From: an uncultured Sphingomonadaceae bacterium
GTDB taxonomy: Bacteria > Pseudomonadota > Alphaproteobacteria > Sphingomonadales > Sphingomonadaceae
Direction: 5' to 3'
Assembly (NCBI GenBank): GCA_947503245.1
Contig: CANNCV010000001.1
Coordinates: forward strand, 62,001-126,000
DNA: 64,000 nt
Shown here: positions 1 to 10,923 of the stretch, piece by piece
How the letters are laid out: each line of letters opens with the position of its first letter
Position numbering within the stretch: position 1 is the first letter of the stretch
The notes under the pieces: model-generated
What the model saw: only the letters and a program-made list of their open reading frames with translations
Databases searched by the model: none
What the model was told of the DNA's origin: nothing
Translations under genes and position numbers: made by a program

Positions 1-463
1 CGTCCATACGCGAATATGCGGCAGACAGATTATAGCCATGCAGATCGACTGTCATATCAGGTGCGACCTGCCCTTTGGACAATCGCCGCTCCCAATGCCC
101 GTCCAAATTGCCAGTACGCTCGGTTTCGGGTTGCACATCATGGTTGAAAAAACTCGGCATGGGGGATCGCTCAGCATGGACACGCGCCGAACGCCGCTGA
201 TCAAGCATCATGGCAAATGCTTCTTTTGTTGCCGGAATCGCTGATGCTTTGTGCAAGGTTGCACTGCTAGCCATGATGTTCTGAACAGGCTTGGCAATTA
301 TGCCCTTATTCTTTGGCGGTGATACAAAATCTTGACCGTGTGGCGCATTATTGGTCGTGCGCTTTTTTGTCTCATAAGGGTTTTTGGCCTTAAGAGGCTC
401 GACCGCAGCGACCAGTTTTTGCCAAAGTGCCGCTTCCTCAGGGGATAGCGGGCGACCGCTCAT
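1..463 (-). CDS. Smr-domain protein (partial, runs off window start)
   Basis: Reverse translation from ATG at 463 gives MSGRPLSPEEAALWQKLVAAVEPL...MTVDLHGYNLSAAY, with the DLHG motif of Smr domains; ATGA overlap with the mltA stop. Confidence 0.8.
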   Translation of the reverse strand, partial: MSGRPLSPEEAALWQKLVAAVEPLKAKNPYETKKRTTNNAPHGQDFVSPPKNKGIIAKPVQNIMASSATLHKASAIPATKEAFAMMLDQRRSARVHAERSPMPSFFNHDVQPETERTGNLDGHWERRLSKGQVAPDMTVDLHGYNLSAAYSRMD

Positions 464-1884
464 CGATTGCCGGCAGAACGGCTTTGCTCCGCCTCGTTCT
501 TCAGACGAGCAAATGTCCCTTGCGGCACCAATATAACCGATTGGCCACGCGCAGCCATGCCGCCGGCAATGTTGCGGGCCCGCGTACCGGCGCCCCAAAA
601 TGTATCAAAGCGATTCGGGCCTTTGATGGCACCGCCCGTATCCTGCGCGACCCAAAGCCCAGCAGGCTCTTCGCGGTCCATAGCCAGAATGACAGGTGCG
701 CCCATGGTGACATAACGCGGATCAACGGCGACGCTATTATCCGCAGTCACTGGCCAGCCCAATGCGCCCAATGGCCCTGCGTCACTCAATTCCCGAAAGA
801 AAATATAGCTGGCATTGCGCCGCATCAAGGCGCGGCCTTCTTCCGGATTGGCCCGCAGCCAGCGAATAATGCCTTCTAGATCGGCCTGCCCAGGCTCCAA
901 ACGCCCTTCATCGCGCAGCACGCGGCCTATGCCCAGATAATCATGCCCGTTCTGACCATCATAGCCGATACGAATGATGCTGCCATCAGGCGCAATCAAC
1001 CGTCCCGAACCCTGAATTTGCAGAAAGAAAAACTCGATAGGGTCTGCCGCAAATGCGAGCTCTAAGCCGCGGCCATTTAATGCACCATCTTCTATGGCGG
1101 CACGATCAGCATAGCGTATCAGTCGACCATTTTCGACACGGCCACGGACGCGCTTGCCCTTCCACTCATCAGAAAATTGACCCAGATCGACTTCCACCAG
1201 ATCAGCAGGACGGCGATAGACAGGAATATTATAGTCCGCGCTTTTGCTTCGGCTACCCGCAATTTCAGGCTCAAAATATCCGGTAGCAAAGGCTTTGCCA
1301 TCGCCAATTTGCAAAGTTTCAAAATGGGTGGAGAAGAAAGCGCGCGCATCGCTTTCAAGCCAGGTCTTGCTCGAATCGCAGGCGCCCTTCCAATCCTGCT
1401 TCTGTGTCAGACCCGAACGATCATTACGATTAAGCAGGGACGGGCAGCTTGTGCGGAAAGCCAGCATCGCATTACGTGCATCATCCGCACTTAACCTATA
1501 GCCAAAGGGCACGGTATCAGAAATTAAGGTAATCGCTTGGCCAGTGGCATTTTCCTGCCCCGGATTAAGCGGTTCAATCCGATCACCATCTATCAGCAAA
1601 TCCTTAGGCTTGAGATCAGAATAACGCGGCGCCCCGCTCGATGCCACTATGCCAGCAGGCACTTGCTCTTGCGCAGAATTTTGATCGGAAACAGGCTGCT
1701 CGGCTGTTGGCGCCTCTAACCCTTGAACCCATTCTGATTCTTGCGGCTTATCAGAATTTGTGCGTTCAGCTCTGGTTGAGGCCGATCCTGTTGAGGCTTG
1801 CGCTGCAGGAGGGATTATCCCCGCACAGCCGACAAGCGAAAATAGCAATGCAGAGGATGCTGCCAGTGCGGCAAAGGATCGCAT
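460..1884 (-). CDS. mltA: Membrane-bound lytic murein transglycosylase A (MltA) lipoprotein
   Basis: ORF 460..1932; likely start MRSFAALAASSALLFSLVGCAG (lipobox) at 1884. MltA-like GYFEPEIAGS, FFLQIQGSGRL and VAQDTGGAIKGPNRFDTFWG motifs. Confidence 0.9.
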   Translation of the reverse strand: MRSFAALAASSALLFSLVGCAGIIPPAAQASTGSASTRAERTNSDKPQESEWVQGLEAPTAEQPVSDQNSAQEQVPAGIVASSGAPRYSDLKPKDLLIDGDRIEPLNPGQENATGQAITLISDTVPFGYRLSADDARNAMLAFRTSCPSLLNRNDRSGLTQKQDWKGACDSSKTWLESDARAFFSTHFETLQIGDGKAFATGYFEPEIAGSRSKSADYNIPVYRRPADLVEVDLGQFSDEWKGKRVRGRVENGRLIRYADRAAIEDGALNGRGLELAFAADPIEFFFLQIQGSGRLIAPDGSIIRIGYDGQNGHDYLGIGRVLRDEGRLEPGQADLEGIIRWLRANPEEGRALMRRNASYIFFRELSDAGPLGALGWPVTADNSVAVDPRYVTMGAPVILAMDREEPAGLWVAQDTGGAIKGPNRFDTFWGAGTRARNIAGGMAARGQSVILVPQGTFARLKNEAEQSRSAGNR

Positions 1885-1901
1885 CGTGTTGATGTCCCTA
1901 A

Positions 1902-2579
1902 TTACGCCTGATCGGTTTCGTCGAGCACCCAATCTGGCGTGGCGCTATCCAGATCACGCGAGAAGGTCCAGATATCATGTGTTTCCACCGCATCACTGAC
2001 CGAACCGGCGATTAGCTCACCATCCTTATCACGCACAACAGATGCGATATCTGCATCAAAGCGCATGGTGATGCGTGCGATCTTGCCTTGCAGTTCTGCA
2101 TCGGCAATTGCTGCACGCTCAATACGTACCAAGCGGTTGTCCAATGTCTCACCGCGCGCTTCACGCTGTTCAATCACCTCGACAAAACTGTCATAAACAT
2201 CATCATCGGTCAGGCTGCGCAGATCATCACGATTGCCGCTCCAAAAAGCTTCAAGGATCATGCCATAAGCGGCTTTGCCGCCAATGATGAACCGCACCGG
2301 GTCAAAAGACCGGTCCGCCGCAGCTATACGTTGCAACCCTTGTTCAGCAGCACGCTCTATGCCTGGGCTCATCGCGGTCACATTGTTGCCATCACCGCCC
2401 ATATTGTGCTGATCATCTGTTTCCTGCTGGCCGTTGCCTGTCGCCGTTTCAGGAATGGACCGGTCCATTCTGCCAGCCAGAGGGTCTTGCTCATGCCCTG
2501 TGCGTTTGCCCAATACCGAGTAAAGGCGCAGACCAAGAAAGGCGGCAACCATGGCGAGAATGATAATTGTCGGTGTCAC
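1902..2579 (-). CDS. Tim44/TimA-like domain protein, N-terminal membrane anchor
   Basis: ORF 1902..2648; probable GTG start at 2579 after GGAAG. Single N-terminal TM segment followed by a Tim44-like domain (FIIGGKAAYGMILEAFWSGNRDDLRSL). Confidence 0.8.
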   Translation of the reverse strand: MTPTIIILAMVAAFLGLRLYSVLGKRTGHEQDPLAGRMDRSIPETATGNGQQETDDQHNMGGDGNNVTAMSPGIERAAEQGLQRIAAADRSFDPVRFIIGGKAAYGMILEAFWSGNRDDLRSLTDDDVYDSFVEVIEQREARGETLDNRLVRIERAAIADAELQGKIARITMRFDADIASVVRDKDGELIAGSVSDAVETHDIWTFSRDLDSATPDWVLDETDQA

Positions 2580-2994
2580 TATATCTTCCAACTTATTGAT
2601 CCAAAAAATCTTAGCGTATCCATGCATATATACCGATGCATATAACATGGTCGGACGCTCAAAACAGGCTTATCCTATATGCGCTATGAATAACAGCTAA
2701 ACGTGCGCTGTCATCACTTACCCTTATAAAGTAGTTTCAAAACCGCATAATACAAATTTTTGCACCATGTTTTCCAACATAGCATATTGCCAAATGACAG
2801 AGCGAAAGCCGAATTTTAAACGAAATGCACAGCATCATTGCAGCAGCGATGCTTGCAAGCCTAGGAGCATACTGCTACGCGCGGCTCGATTTTAAGAATT
2901 TATCGGGCGAATGCTTTTCGCGGCTATAACCGGTGTAAAACCTTGTAGCAGTCCTGCACTCTCCCGCTAATGCGCGACGATAAGGAAGAATAAC

Positions 2995-3507
2995 ATGGCC
3001 GATGATGGCACCATCACATCTGAAAACGTAACAGCCAATGGCAGCGATACCGCTCCTGCAGTAGGTATTATCTCTCAATATATCAAAGATATGTCCGTAG
3101 AGAACCCCAATGCACCTGAATCCTATCAATGGGAGGGTGCGCCCAATATTGATGTGCAATTCAACATTGCCGTGCAGCAACTGGCGGATGACGCGCATGA
3201 AGTTGAGCTGAAAATCACTGTTAATGCTAAGAATGAAAAGGGCGCAATGTACCTTGTCGAGCTGGCCTATTGCGGCCTGATTGGCATGCGCAATATTCCA
3301 GAAGACCAGATTCGTCCATTTCTTTATTCAGAGGCTCCTCGGATTATCTTCCCATTTGCTCGCCGGATTTTGGCAGATGCAGTGCGCGATGCAGGTTTCC
3401 AGCCATTGATGCTGGAGCCGATTGATTTTAACGGACTGTATCTGCAACAACTGGCCGAGCATGAAGCACAGCAGGCACAAGGCGGTCCGCCAGCCGGCAA
3501 CGCTTAA
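2995..3507 (+). CDS. secB: Protein-export chaperone SecB
   Basis: IISQYIKDMSVENPNAPESYQW...LVELAYCGLIGMRNIPEDQIRPFLYSEAPRIIFPFARRI, characteristic of SecB. Confidence 0.95.
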   Translation: MADDGTITSENVTANGSDTAPAVGIISQYIKDMSVENPNAPESYQWEGAPNIDVQFNIAVQQLADDAHEVELKITVNAKNEKGAMYLVELAYCGLIGMRNIPEDQIRPFLYSEAPRIIFPFARRILADAVRDAGFQPLMLEPIDFNGLYLQQLAEHEAQQAQGGPPAGNA

Positions 3508-3527
3508 GACAGTTTTTTGGGTCCAGA

Positions 3528-5165
3528 ATGAACCTATTAAAAGCCACAGGAACAATAGGCGGTTTGACCATGGTCAGCCGCCTGTTTGGTTTTGTGCGTG
3601 ACATATTGATTGCCCGCATATTGGGCGCTGGACTGGCCGCAGACGCGTGGCAATTGGCGTTTCAAATGCCCAATATCTTTCGCCGTCTTTTTGCCGAAGG
3701 TGCATTTTCCATCGCCTTTGTGCCTTTGTTCAATGGCAAATTGGCCGAGGATGAGGCCAATGCAAAACCTGGCGATACCAGCCGCAAAACGAGTGCGGCC
3801 CAGAAATTTGCAACGGAAGTCCTGTCCATATTTGTACCGGTGCTGGTATTTTTCACCATCATCATGATGCTGGCCATGCCCTGGATCATCTGGCTGTTTG
3901 ATGATTTCGGCCAAGGTGGACGCAGCGGTGACTATAGCGTCACTTTGGCGCGCATTGCCTTCCCCTATTTGGCATTAATCAGCGTAACCACGTTATTTTC
4001 AGGCATTTTGAACTCGCTCAGCCGTTTTGCAGCAGCCGCTTTTGCGCCTGTACTGCTCAATATCTGCATGATTACAGCCTTGGTCTATTCGCTGATTGAA
4101 GATGGCGGCACTAATCCTCGGCAAACAGCCTATTATCTTGCCTTTGCGGTTGCGACCTCAGGCCTGTTGCAAATGCTGTGGCTATATTATTGGGCGCGGC
4201 GTGCAGGCTTTCGCTTCCCAATAAAGCTACCGCGACTAACGCAGGATGTTCGTGAGCTTGGTATGCTTATCCTGCCAGCGACATTCGGTGCAGGCATTTA
4301 CCAGATCAGCCGCGCCGTTGACCTGTTTTTCCTTGGCCAGTTGAGTGAAGGGTCGTTTTCGATCATGGCCTATGCTGATCGGCTGAACCAATTGCCGCTT
4401 GGCATTATCGGTATCGCTCTGGGTACGGCCATATTGCCAGCTCTTTCCCGCTTTATCGCCAAGGCTGATCATAAGGGCGCATCACATCTGCAAAGCAATG
4501 CGATTGAGCTGGCCATGTTGCTGACACTGCCAGCAAGCTTTGCTTTGTTCATACTGTCTTTCCCGCTGGTGGCAGCCTTTTTTGTCGGTGGTAATTTTAC
4601 GGTCGGCAATGCCACCATTGCAGGCGCTGTTTTATCGGCACTAGTGGTCGGTCTGCCAGCCTATGTTCTCATCAAGGTTTTGGTGCCAGGGTTTTTCGCT
4701 CGTAAAGACACGCGTACACCGGTCATTACTGCTGGCATATCATTGGTCATCAATATCATTTTGAACATTGTGCTGATCCCCATATTGGGCATTGCTGGTG
4801 TCGCGCTAGCCGGTGCAGTCAGCGCGTGGAGCAATACCATCATGCTCTACGCTATGCTGCACTATCGCACCCATTATCGCATTCCGATGACGTTGATTTT
4901 GCGCTTGCTGCGCATCACTCTTTCGGCCGCATTCATGGCCGGTGTCCTGCGCTTCATTCTGCCTTATGGCCTACCCTATTATACTGGCGACACTTTAGAG
5001 AGAGTGATCTCTATTGCTGCATTGGTGGTCATTGGCGGCATTGCCTATCTGCTTACTGCTCTGATAAGCGGGGCAATAAGCCGCGAAAGAATCGCAATAT
5101 TAATGAAAGGGCGCAGCGGCAGCGCCGATAACAGCCCAGAGCCATCACAGACAGGGAACGGATAA
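3528..5165 (+). CDS. murJ: Lipid II flippase MurJ/MviN
   Basis: 545 aa polytopic protein; [19 protein letters not shown] and [22 protein letters not shown] motifs. Confidence 0.93.
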   Translation: MNLLKATGTIGGLTMVSRLFGFVRDILIARILGAGLAADAWQLAFQMPNIFRRLFAEGAFSIAFVPLFNGKLAEDEANAKPGDTSRKTSAAQKFATEVLSIFVPVLVFFTIIMMLAMPWIIWLFDDFGQGGRSGDYSVTLARIAFPYLALISVTTLFSGILNSLSRFAAAAFAPVLLNICMITALVYSLIEDGGTNPRQTAYYLAFAVATSGLLQMLWLYYWARRAGFRFPIKLPRLTQDVRELGMLILPATFGAGIYQISRAVDLFFLGQLSEGSFSIMAYADRLNQLPLGIIGIALGTAILPALSRFIAKADHKGASHLQSNAIELAMLLTLPASFALFILSFPLVAAFFVGGNFTVGNATIAGAVLSALVVGLPAYVLIKVLVPGFFARKDTRTPVITAGISLVINIILNIVLIPILGIAGVALAGAVSAWSNTIMLYAMLHYRTHYRIPMTLILRLLRITLSAAFMAGVLRFILPYGLPYYTGDTLERVISIAALVVIGGIAYLLTALISGAISRERIAILMKGRSGSADNSPEPSQTGNG

Positions 5166-5169
5166 ATTT

Positions 5170-6165
5170 ATGCGCGTAGTTTCAGGTATTCAGCCAACAG
5201 GCAATTTGCACCTTGGCAATTATCTGGGTGCGATCAAAAAATGGGTCGCGATGCAGGACCAGATGGAATGCCTCTTCTTTCTGGCAGATTTGCACGCCAT
5301 CACCGTTAATAATGATCCGGCTGAGCTAAGCGCCAACACCCGCGAAATGGCAGCGGCCCTGATCGCCAGCGGTGTGGACCCTGAAAAGGCCATATTGTTC
5401 AACCAAGCGCGTGTGCCCGGCCATGCCGAATTAGCATGGATATTGTTCTGCACCGCGCGCATTGGCTGGTTGAACCGCATGACGCAATTTAAGGAGAAAT
5501 CCGGTAAGAACCGTGAGGGCGCAAGCGTTGGCCTGTTTGCCTATCCCGTGCTTCAGGCTGCCGATGTGCTTATCTATGGTGCCACCCATGTGCCGGTTGG
5601 CGAGGACCAGAAGCAACATCTGGAACTGGCACGCGACATTGCGACCAAATTCAATGCAGATTTTGATGTGGATCTGTTCACATTGCCTGATCCAATCATC
5701 GAAGGACCGGCCACCCGCGTTATGAGCCTGCGCGACGGCGCAGCAAAAATGTCGAAATCGGACCCTAGTGATCTTAGTCGCGTCAATCTGACCGATGATG
5801 ATGACGTCATCACCAAAAAGATCAAAAAAGCAAAGACAGACCCAGAACCACTGCCTGACAATATGGCAGAATTGGAAACACGGCCGGAAGCGCTTAATCT
5901 GGTCAGCATCTTTGCTGCGTTGACCGACAGCACAACGGACAAAGTTCTAACGCAATTTGCCGGACAGGGTTTTGGCGCGTTCAAACCGGCCTTGGCAGAA
6001 TGCACGGTTGAAACATTGCGGCCCATCCGCACCCGCTTTATTGAGCTGAAAAATGACCATGACCAATTGGATGCCTTGCTGCAAAAAGGCGCAGAAAAGG
6101 CGAGAGCTATTGCTGCACCGACTTTGCAAGGTGCCTATGATGCGCTTGGATTGTTGACTGATTGA
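5170..6165 (+). CDS. trpS: Tryptophanyl-tRNA synthetase
   Basis: [21 protein letters not shown] and KMSKSDPSD motifs. Confidence 0.95.
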   Translation: MRVVSGIQPTGNLHLGNYLGAIKKWVAMQDQMECLFFLADLHAITVNNDPAELSANTREMAAALIASGVDPEKAILFNQARVPGHAELAWILFCTARIGWLNRMTQFKEKSGKNREGASVGLFAYPVLQAADVLIYGATHVPVGEDQKQHLELARDIATKFNADFDVDLFTLPDPIIEGPATRVMSLRDGAAKMSKSDPSDLSRVNLTDDDDVITKKIKKAKTDPEPLPDNMAELETRPEALNLVSIFAALTDSTTDKVLTQFAGQGFGAFKPALAECTVETLRPIRTRFIELKNDHDQLDALLQKGAEKARAIAAPTLQGAYDALGLLTD

Positions 6166-6316
6166 TAATTTCTATCGCCACGCTATACGATTCCAAAGCT
6201 TGCATATCGTGGTTATTCAACACATATTCAGATAGAACATTATAACACGTAATTATCGGGATTAGCGGCTCGCTCGATATACTCATTATGTTTGGCAATA
6301 TATTTTGCCCTAAATT

Positions 6317-7066
6317 TTGGCGAGCAAGGAGCTTAAAATGGCTATTAGTAAGAAAGCGGTATTTTCTCTAACGGCACCTGTGTTGATGCTAGGTCTCAGC
6401 GCATGTGCGACACCATTTAAGGCAGATGTTGCTCGGTTCCAGCAATTGCCGCCTACACAGGGGCAAAGCTTTTTCGTAACATCAAATGATCCTGAGCTTG
6501 CTCGCGGCATTGAATTTGCGCAATATGCACAGGCAGTAGAAGATGAAATGGCAGAACAGGGTTATGTTCCTGCCAACAGCCCGCAGGATGCGGATCTGAT
6601 TGTTAGCTTCGATTATGCTATTGATAATGGGCGCGAGCGCGTTCGTTCTAATGGTGGATTTGGTCGCTTTGGCGGCGGGTTTGGTCGCTTTGGCGGAGGC
6701 TTCGGCCGGTTTGGCGGCTTCCGTGGTGGATTTGGTCGCTTTGGTGGGTTCCGCCGTTTCCGTGGTGCCAGATTTGGCTTCGGTTTTCATGATCCGTTCA
6801 TCTTCGGTGGTGGTTTTGGCGGCGTACGCAGCTTTACCGTTTATACCAGCGAACTGGACCTTAAAATTGATCGTGTAGCAGACAATACCCGCCTGTTCGA
6901 AGGGCGTGCAGAAGCACAATCGCGCAGCAAAAACCTGACCTATATCGTTCCGAATTTGGTTGAAGCGATGTTTACGGAATTCCCCGGTAATTCTGGAGAG
7001 ACAGTGCGTATCTCCATTGCACCAGAGAAAAAGACGGTGAAAACGGTTCGCGCGGATCGCAACTAA
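6317..7066 (+). CDS. DUF4136-like lipoprotein with internal GGFGRFG repeats
   Basis: Lipobox LMLGLSACAT, DUF4136-like flanks, and a repetitive Gly/Phe/Arg segment. Confidence 0.7.
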   Translation: MASKELKMAISKKAVFSLTAPVLMLGLSACATPFKADVARFQQLPPTQGQSFFVTSNDPELARGIEFAQYAQAVEDEMAEQGYVPANSPQDADLIVSFDYAIDNGRERVRSNGGFGRFGGGFGRFGGGFGRFGGFRGGFGRFGGFRRFRGARFGFGFHDPFIFGGGFGGVRSFTVYTSELDLKIDRVADNTRLFEGRAEAQSRSKNLTYIVPNLVEAMFTEFPGNSGETVRISIAPEKKTVKTVRADRN

Positions 7067-7092
7067 AATTTTCACAGCACAGATTAACAAAG

Positions 7093-7118
7093 AACCGGGC
7101 CTTGCCGCCCGGTTTTTT
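7093..7118 (+). terminator. Rho-independent terminator
   Basis: ACCGGGC-cttgcc-GCCCGGT followed by TTTTT. Confidence 0.85.
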
Positions 7119-7174
7119 GTTGCCTAGCCTCTGCTAAAGAATATGCGCAAAGCATATCGGTATGGAGAGGCATA

Positions 7175-8317
7175 ATGGAAAACCCGTTCGATACGCCAGA
7201 GCGCGTAGCATTTCGTGAGACATGCCGGGAATTTATTGACAGAGAGATTCTCCCTTATGCTGATGCATGGGACGAGGCAGGTTCTATTCCATGGGGATTG
7301 CATGAAAAGGCCGGTGCGCTGGGCCTATTCGGATTTGGCATTGGTGAAGAATATGGCGGTCTAGGCTTTGATGATTGTTTCATGCGCGCAATCTGGGCAG
7401 AGGCTGCTGGCTCATGCGGTGCGACAGGTGTCGTGGCGGCACTGGGCGGACGAGCAATCTCCATTGGCCCGATAGATAAATTGGCATCAAAAGAGATTAA
7501 AGACCGCTGCCTGGCCGATATTATTGCTGGCCGGAAAGGCTCAAGCCTTGCCATTACCGAACCTGGTGGCGGGTCGGATGTTGCCGCGATGCAAACCACG
7601 GCCAAGCGTGACGGCAATCACTGGGTCATCAATGGCAGCAAAACATTCATCACCAGCGGCATGACATCGGACCATTTTGTCGTCGGTGCGCGTACCAGCG
7701 GAGACGGGCTCGAAGGTATCTCCCTTTTCTTTGTCGATGCGGATGCTGAGGGTTTCAGCCGCACTGAAATTACCAAGAAAATGGGTTGGTGGGCATCTGA
7801 TCAAGCGACATTATATTTTGACGATTGCCGCATACCCGCTGAAAATCTAATGGGCGCTGAAGATCATGGTTTTGGCCAGATCATGCACAATTTCAATTAT
7901 GAACGTCTGGGCATGATTGCCCAATGCGTTGGCATGATGAAAACCTGTCTGAACACATCAATAGAATGGGCCCAGCAGCGAAAAACTTTTGGTAAACCGC
8001 TCATCCGCCATCAGGTTATCCGTCATAAAATTGCCGATATGTCCGCACGCATTGATGCAACAGAAGCCTATTGTAACCAGATGTGCTGGCAGGCCAATAA
8101 TGGGCAAATGCCAGTGGCAGAAATCAGCAAAGGCAAGTTTTTTGCTACCAAAGGCCTAGAATTCTGTGCCTCCGAAGCAATGCAGATATTGGGCGGTGCC
8201 GGATATTTGCGCGGCAACCCGGTTGAGCGCATTTACCGCGAGGTAAAAGTTATGGCGATTGGTGGCGGGTCCGAAGAAATTATGCGCGATCTGGCTGTGC
8301 GACAAATGGGCTTATAG
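7175..8317 (+). CDS. Acyl-CoA dehydrogenase
   Basis: LAITEPGGGSDVAAMQTTA, QILGGAGYLRGNPVERIYREVKVMAIGGGSEEIMRDL motifs. Confidence 0.93.
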   Translation: MENPFDTPERVAFRETCREFIDREILPYADAWDEAGSIPWGLHEKAGALGLFGFGIGEEYGGLGFDDCFMRAIWAEAAGSCGATGVVAALGGRAISIGPIDKLASKEIKDRCLADIIAGRKGSSLAITEPGGGSDVAAMQTTAKRDGNHWVINGSKTFITSGMTSDHFVVGARTSGDGLEGISLFFVDADAEGFSRTEITKKMGWWASDQATLYFDDCRIPAENLMGAEDHGFGQIMHNFNYERLGMIAQCVGMMKTCLNTSIEWAQQRKTFGKPLIRHQVIRHKIADMSARIDATEAYCNQMCWQANNGQMPVAEISKGKFFATKGLEFCASEAMQILGGAGYLRGNPVERIYREVKVMAIGGGSEEIMRDLAVRQMGL

Positions 8318-8331
8318 GTTGTTCTGACGGC

Positions 8332-9240
8332 TCAGTCCTCGCTATCGGCGCCAGATAGCTGCGCCAAATAGGCCAGAACGGCATCAGAAATCACTCTAGG
8401 CCGCTCTGGCAACAATGCGTGTCCTGCTTTGCGGACAACCACCATTTCTACCCTGCCCTTACCATCGTCAACCAGCGCTTGCCCGGCATCTTCTGTTGGC
8501 GCGATAGTATCTTTGTCGCCCTGTATAACCAATATCGGTTTATTACCGCCCAGCCACCATTTTGCTGCATCGGTTAAACGCACCGCCTGCGCCTGCAATT
8601 GCGCCGTATCAATATGCCATCCACGCTGCCAATAATCGGGCACTGTGTTGCCATTGGCAAAAAATGCATAACGAATATCGCCAATACGCCGTGAAGCAAC
8701 ATTGAGAGGGTTGAAGCTCGCTTTCAATGCGCGGTCTGCCCTTGGCGGAATGGGCTGTTTGCCGCCTGCCGCAATCAAAATCAGCGCATCAACCTTATCG
8801 CCATAGCGCGTTGCAGTGGCACGTGCGACGCGGTTTCCAAATGCATGACCAATAATTACGGCGTTTTCGCTAGTGGCCAATTCTGCTTGCACAACAGTTG
8901 CGACATCATCTGCAAGATCAAACAATGTCATATCATCGTGCGGCAGTGCAGATTGACCAATGCCCGGCGGTTCAATGGCAATGGTCTTGTAACCATGGGA
9001 CATAAGGGTGGCAGCCAGTTCATTAAAGTCGCTGGCTTCGCGACCTGCACTGGGCAACAAAATGATGCTTTTGCCCCTGCCTTGGACAAAATAGGCGATG
9101 GTGCGGCCATCATCTTTGGTAAGTATTTTCTCTGTGCCATCCGTGACCCGCCCCCGCGCATTGGCATAGGGCAGAAACATATTGACCGCCGACATGACAC
9201 ATAAAGCCAATAATGCGGCCAATGTTATGGCCCATCGCAC
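8332..9240 (-). CDS. Alpha/beta hydrolase, N-terminal membrane anchor
   Basis: GHAFGNR nucleophile elbow; GDKDTIAPTED and AGHALLPERP; GTG start abutting the glpK stop. Confidence 0.8.
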   Translation of the reverse strand: MRWAITLAALLALCVMSAVNMFLPYANARGRVTDGTEKILTKDDGRTIAYFVQGRGKSIILLPSAGREASDFNELAATLMSHGYKTIAIEPPGIGQSALPHDDMTLFDLADDVATVVQAELATSENAVIIGHAFGNRVARATATRYGDKVDALILIAAGGKQPIPPRADRALKASFNPLNVASRRIGDIRYAFFANGNTVPDYWQRGWHIDTAQLQAQAVRLTDAAKWWLGGNKPILVIQGDKDTIAPTEDAGQALVDDGKGRVEMVVVRKAGHALLPERPRVISDAVLAYLAQLSGADSED

Positions 9241-10725
9241 TCAGCCAGCGCCTTGTGTTGATGTCAGCACCGAAGCAACTGCGCTGCGCCAACCCGCCAT
9301 GCGGGCATCGCGTGAAGCGCCATCCATTGCCGGTGTAAAGACCTGTCCACCAGCCCGCATTTGGGCAGCGCTGCCAAGATCAGGATATAAACCAGCACCT
9401 AAGGCCGCCAGCATGGCAGCGCCGAGCGCAGTGGTCTCGACAAATTGCGGACGATCGACCTCTATCGCCAAAATATCCGCTAGATCCTGGGACATCCAGC
9501 TATTGGCCACCATGCCACCATCAATGCGCAGCCTTTTCCAATCGGCCCCATCTGCTGCAAAAGCGAATTTAAGATCAGCTGTCTGATAAGACATTGCCTC
9601 CAATGCGGCGCGAACAATATGGGCCTTGGTCGCCGAGAAGCTGAGGCCTGAAATCGCCGCACGGGCATCTGCTTGCCAATAAGGTGCACCTAAACCTGAT
9701 AAAGCAGGGACGATATATACTCCGGCATTGTCCGCAACGGACTGCGCCAGTGCCTCGCTTTCATCCGCACTGACAATCATACCCAATTGGTCACGCAGCC
9801 ATTGCATAAGGCTACCCGCAACAAACACGGACCCTTCCAAAGCATAATGGCGCTCACCATCAATTTGCCATCCAATGGTGGACAATATGCGGTGCGCAGA
9901 GTGGCGGCGTTTCAGCCCCGTATAGCTTAGCACAAATGCTCCTGTGCCATAGGTCGCCTTGGTGTCGCCCTCTTCAAAACAGGCCTGCCCTATCGTTGCG
10001 GCCTGTTGATCGCCTGCCATGCCGCAAATGGCGATAGGCGCATCAAAAATACCTTCTGCTGTTTCAGCAAAACGGCCACTGCAATCAGTGATTTCTGGTA
10101 ATATCTCCATCGGCACGCCAAATAATGCGCATAATTCTGCATCCCATCGGCCATTATCAATGTCCATCAGGGCAGTGCGTGCTGCGTTACTGGCATCTGT
10201 AATATGCAGGCCGCCCGTTAGACGAAAGACCAGATAACTCTCCACCGTACCAACCGCCAAATTATCGCCAGCTTCGCGCAGCTGCGGCCAATGCTCCAGC
10301 GCCCAACCGATTTTGCTACCGGAAAAATAGGGATCGAGCAGCAAGCCTGTTCTCTGTTGCACAACCGTTTCGTGCCCTTCAGCCTTGAGATTATCGCAAA
10401 TAGAGGCTGTACGGCGGTCCTGCCAGACAATGGCCGGGCAGAGCGGTTCACCCGTTTGGCGATCCCAGAATATGATGGTCTCGCGCTGATTGGTGATGCC
10501 GATGGACGCGATATTCGCTCCACCTCCAGCTTTTTCAACCATCGCCCTTGTTGCTGCAAGACTATATTCCCAGATTTCCGATGCATCATGCTCGACCCGG
10601 CCAGGCTCCGGATAATTTTGAGTCAAAGCATGTTGCGCGCTGCCCAATTCCTGACCATCAGCGGCAAATAGCATTGCGCGCGTAGAGGTGGTGCCTTCAT
10701 CAATCACCAATATTTTTTCGGCCAT
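9241..10725 (-). CDS. glpK: Glycerol kinase
   Basis: VIDEGTTSTRAMLF, WQDRRTA, GMAGDQQAATIGQACFEEGDTKATYGTGAF motifs. Confidence 0.95.
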   Translation of the reverse strand: MAEKILVIDEGTTSTRAMLFAADGQELGSAQHALTQNYPEPGRVEHDASEIWEYSLAATRAMVEKAGGGANIASIGITNQRETIIFWDRQTGEPLCPAIVWQDRRTASICDNLKAEGHETVVQQRTGLLLDPYFSGSKIGWALEHWPQLREAGDNLAVGTVESYLVFRLTGGLHITDASNAARTALMDIDNGRWDAELCALFGVPMEILPEITDCSGRFAETAEGIFDAPIAICGMAGDQQAATIGQACFEEGDTKATYGTGAFVLSYTGLKRRHSAHRILSTIGWQIDGERHYALEGSVFVAGSLMQWLRDQLGMIVSADESEALAQSVADNAGVYIVPALSGLGAPYWQADARAAISGLSFSATKAHIVRAALEAMSYQTADLKFAFAADGADWKRLRIDGGMVANSWMSQDLADILAIEVDRPQFVETTALGAAMLAALGAGLYPDLGSAAQMRAGGQVFTPAMDGASRDARMAGWRSAVASVLTSTQGAG

Positions 10726-10923
10726 TATGTCCTCTTATCCATCATCCGGGCTATGGGTTCTTCACAAACTTCTCACCACCGTTTTACAGATGTGGCATGC
10801 AGGTCATTGACTGGCAAGCAGGATATTTGCGCTTTTGTCTGCCTTTTCTTCCGCCTTTACGGCGAAGCCATCTTAATCAAAATTAACACATTCTTTGCAC
10901 TCAATAGCTATGTACAAGCGGTT

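Noticed and set aside
6482-7090. Minus-strand 202-aa ORF across the DUF4136-like gene
   Set aside because: Its ATKATKSTTEAAKPAEASAKATKPA repeats simply mirror the GGFGRFG tandem repeats of the plus-strand gene.
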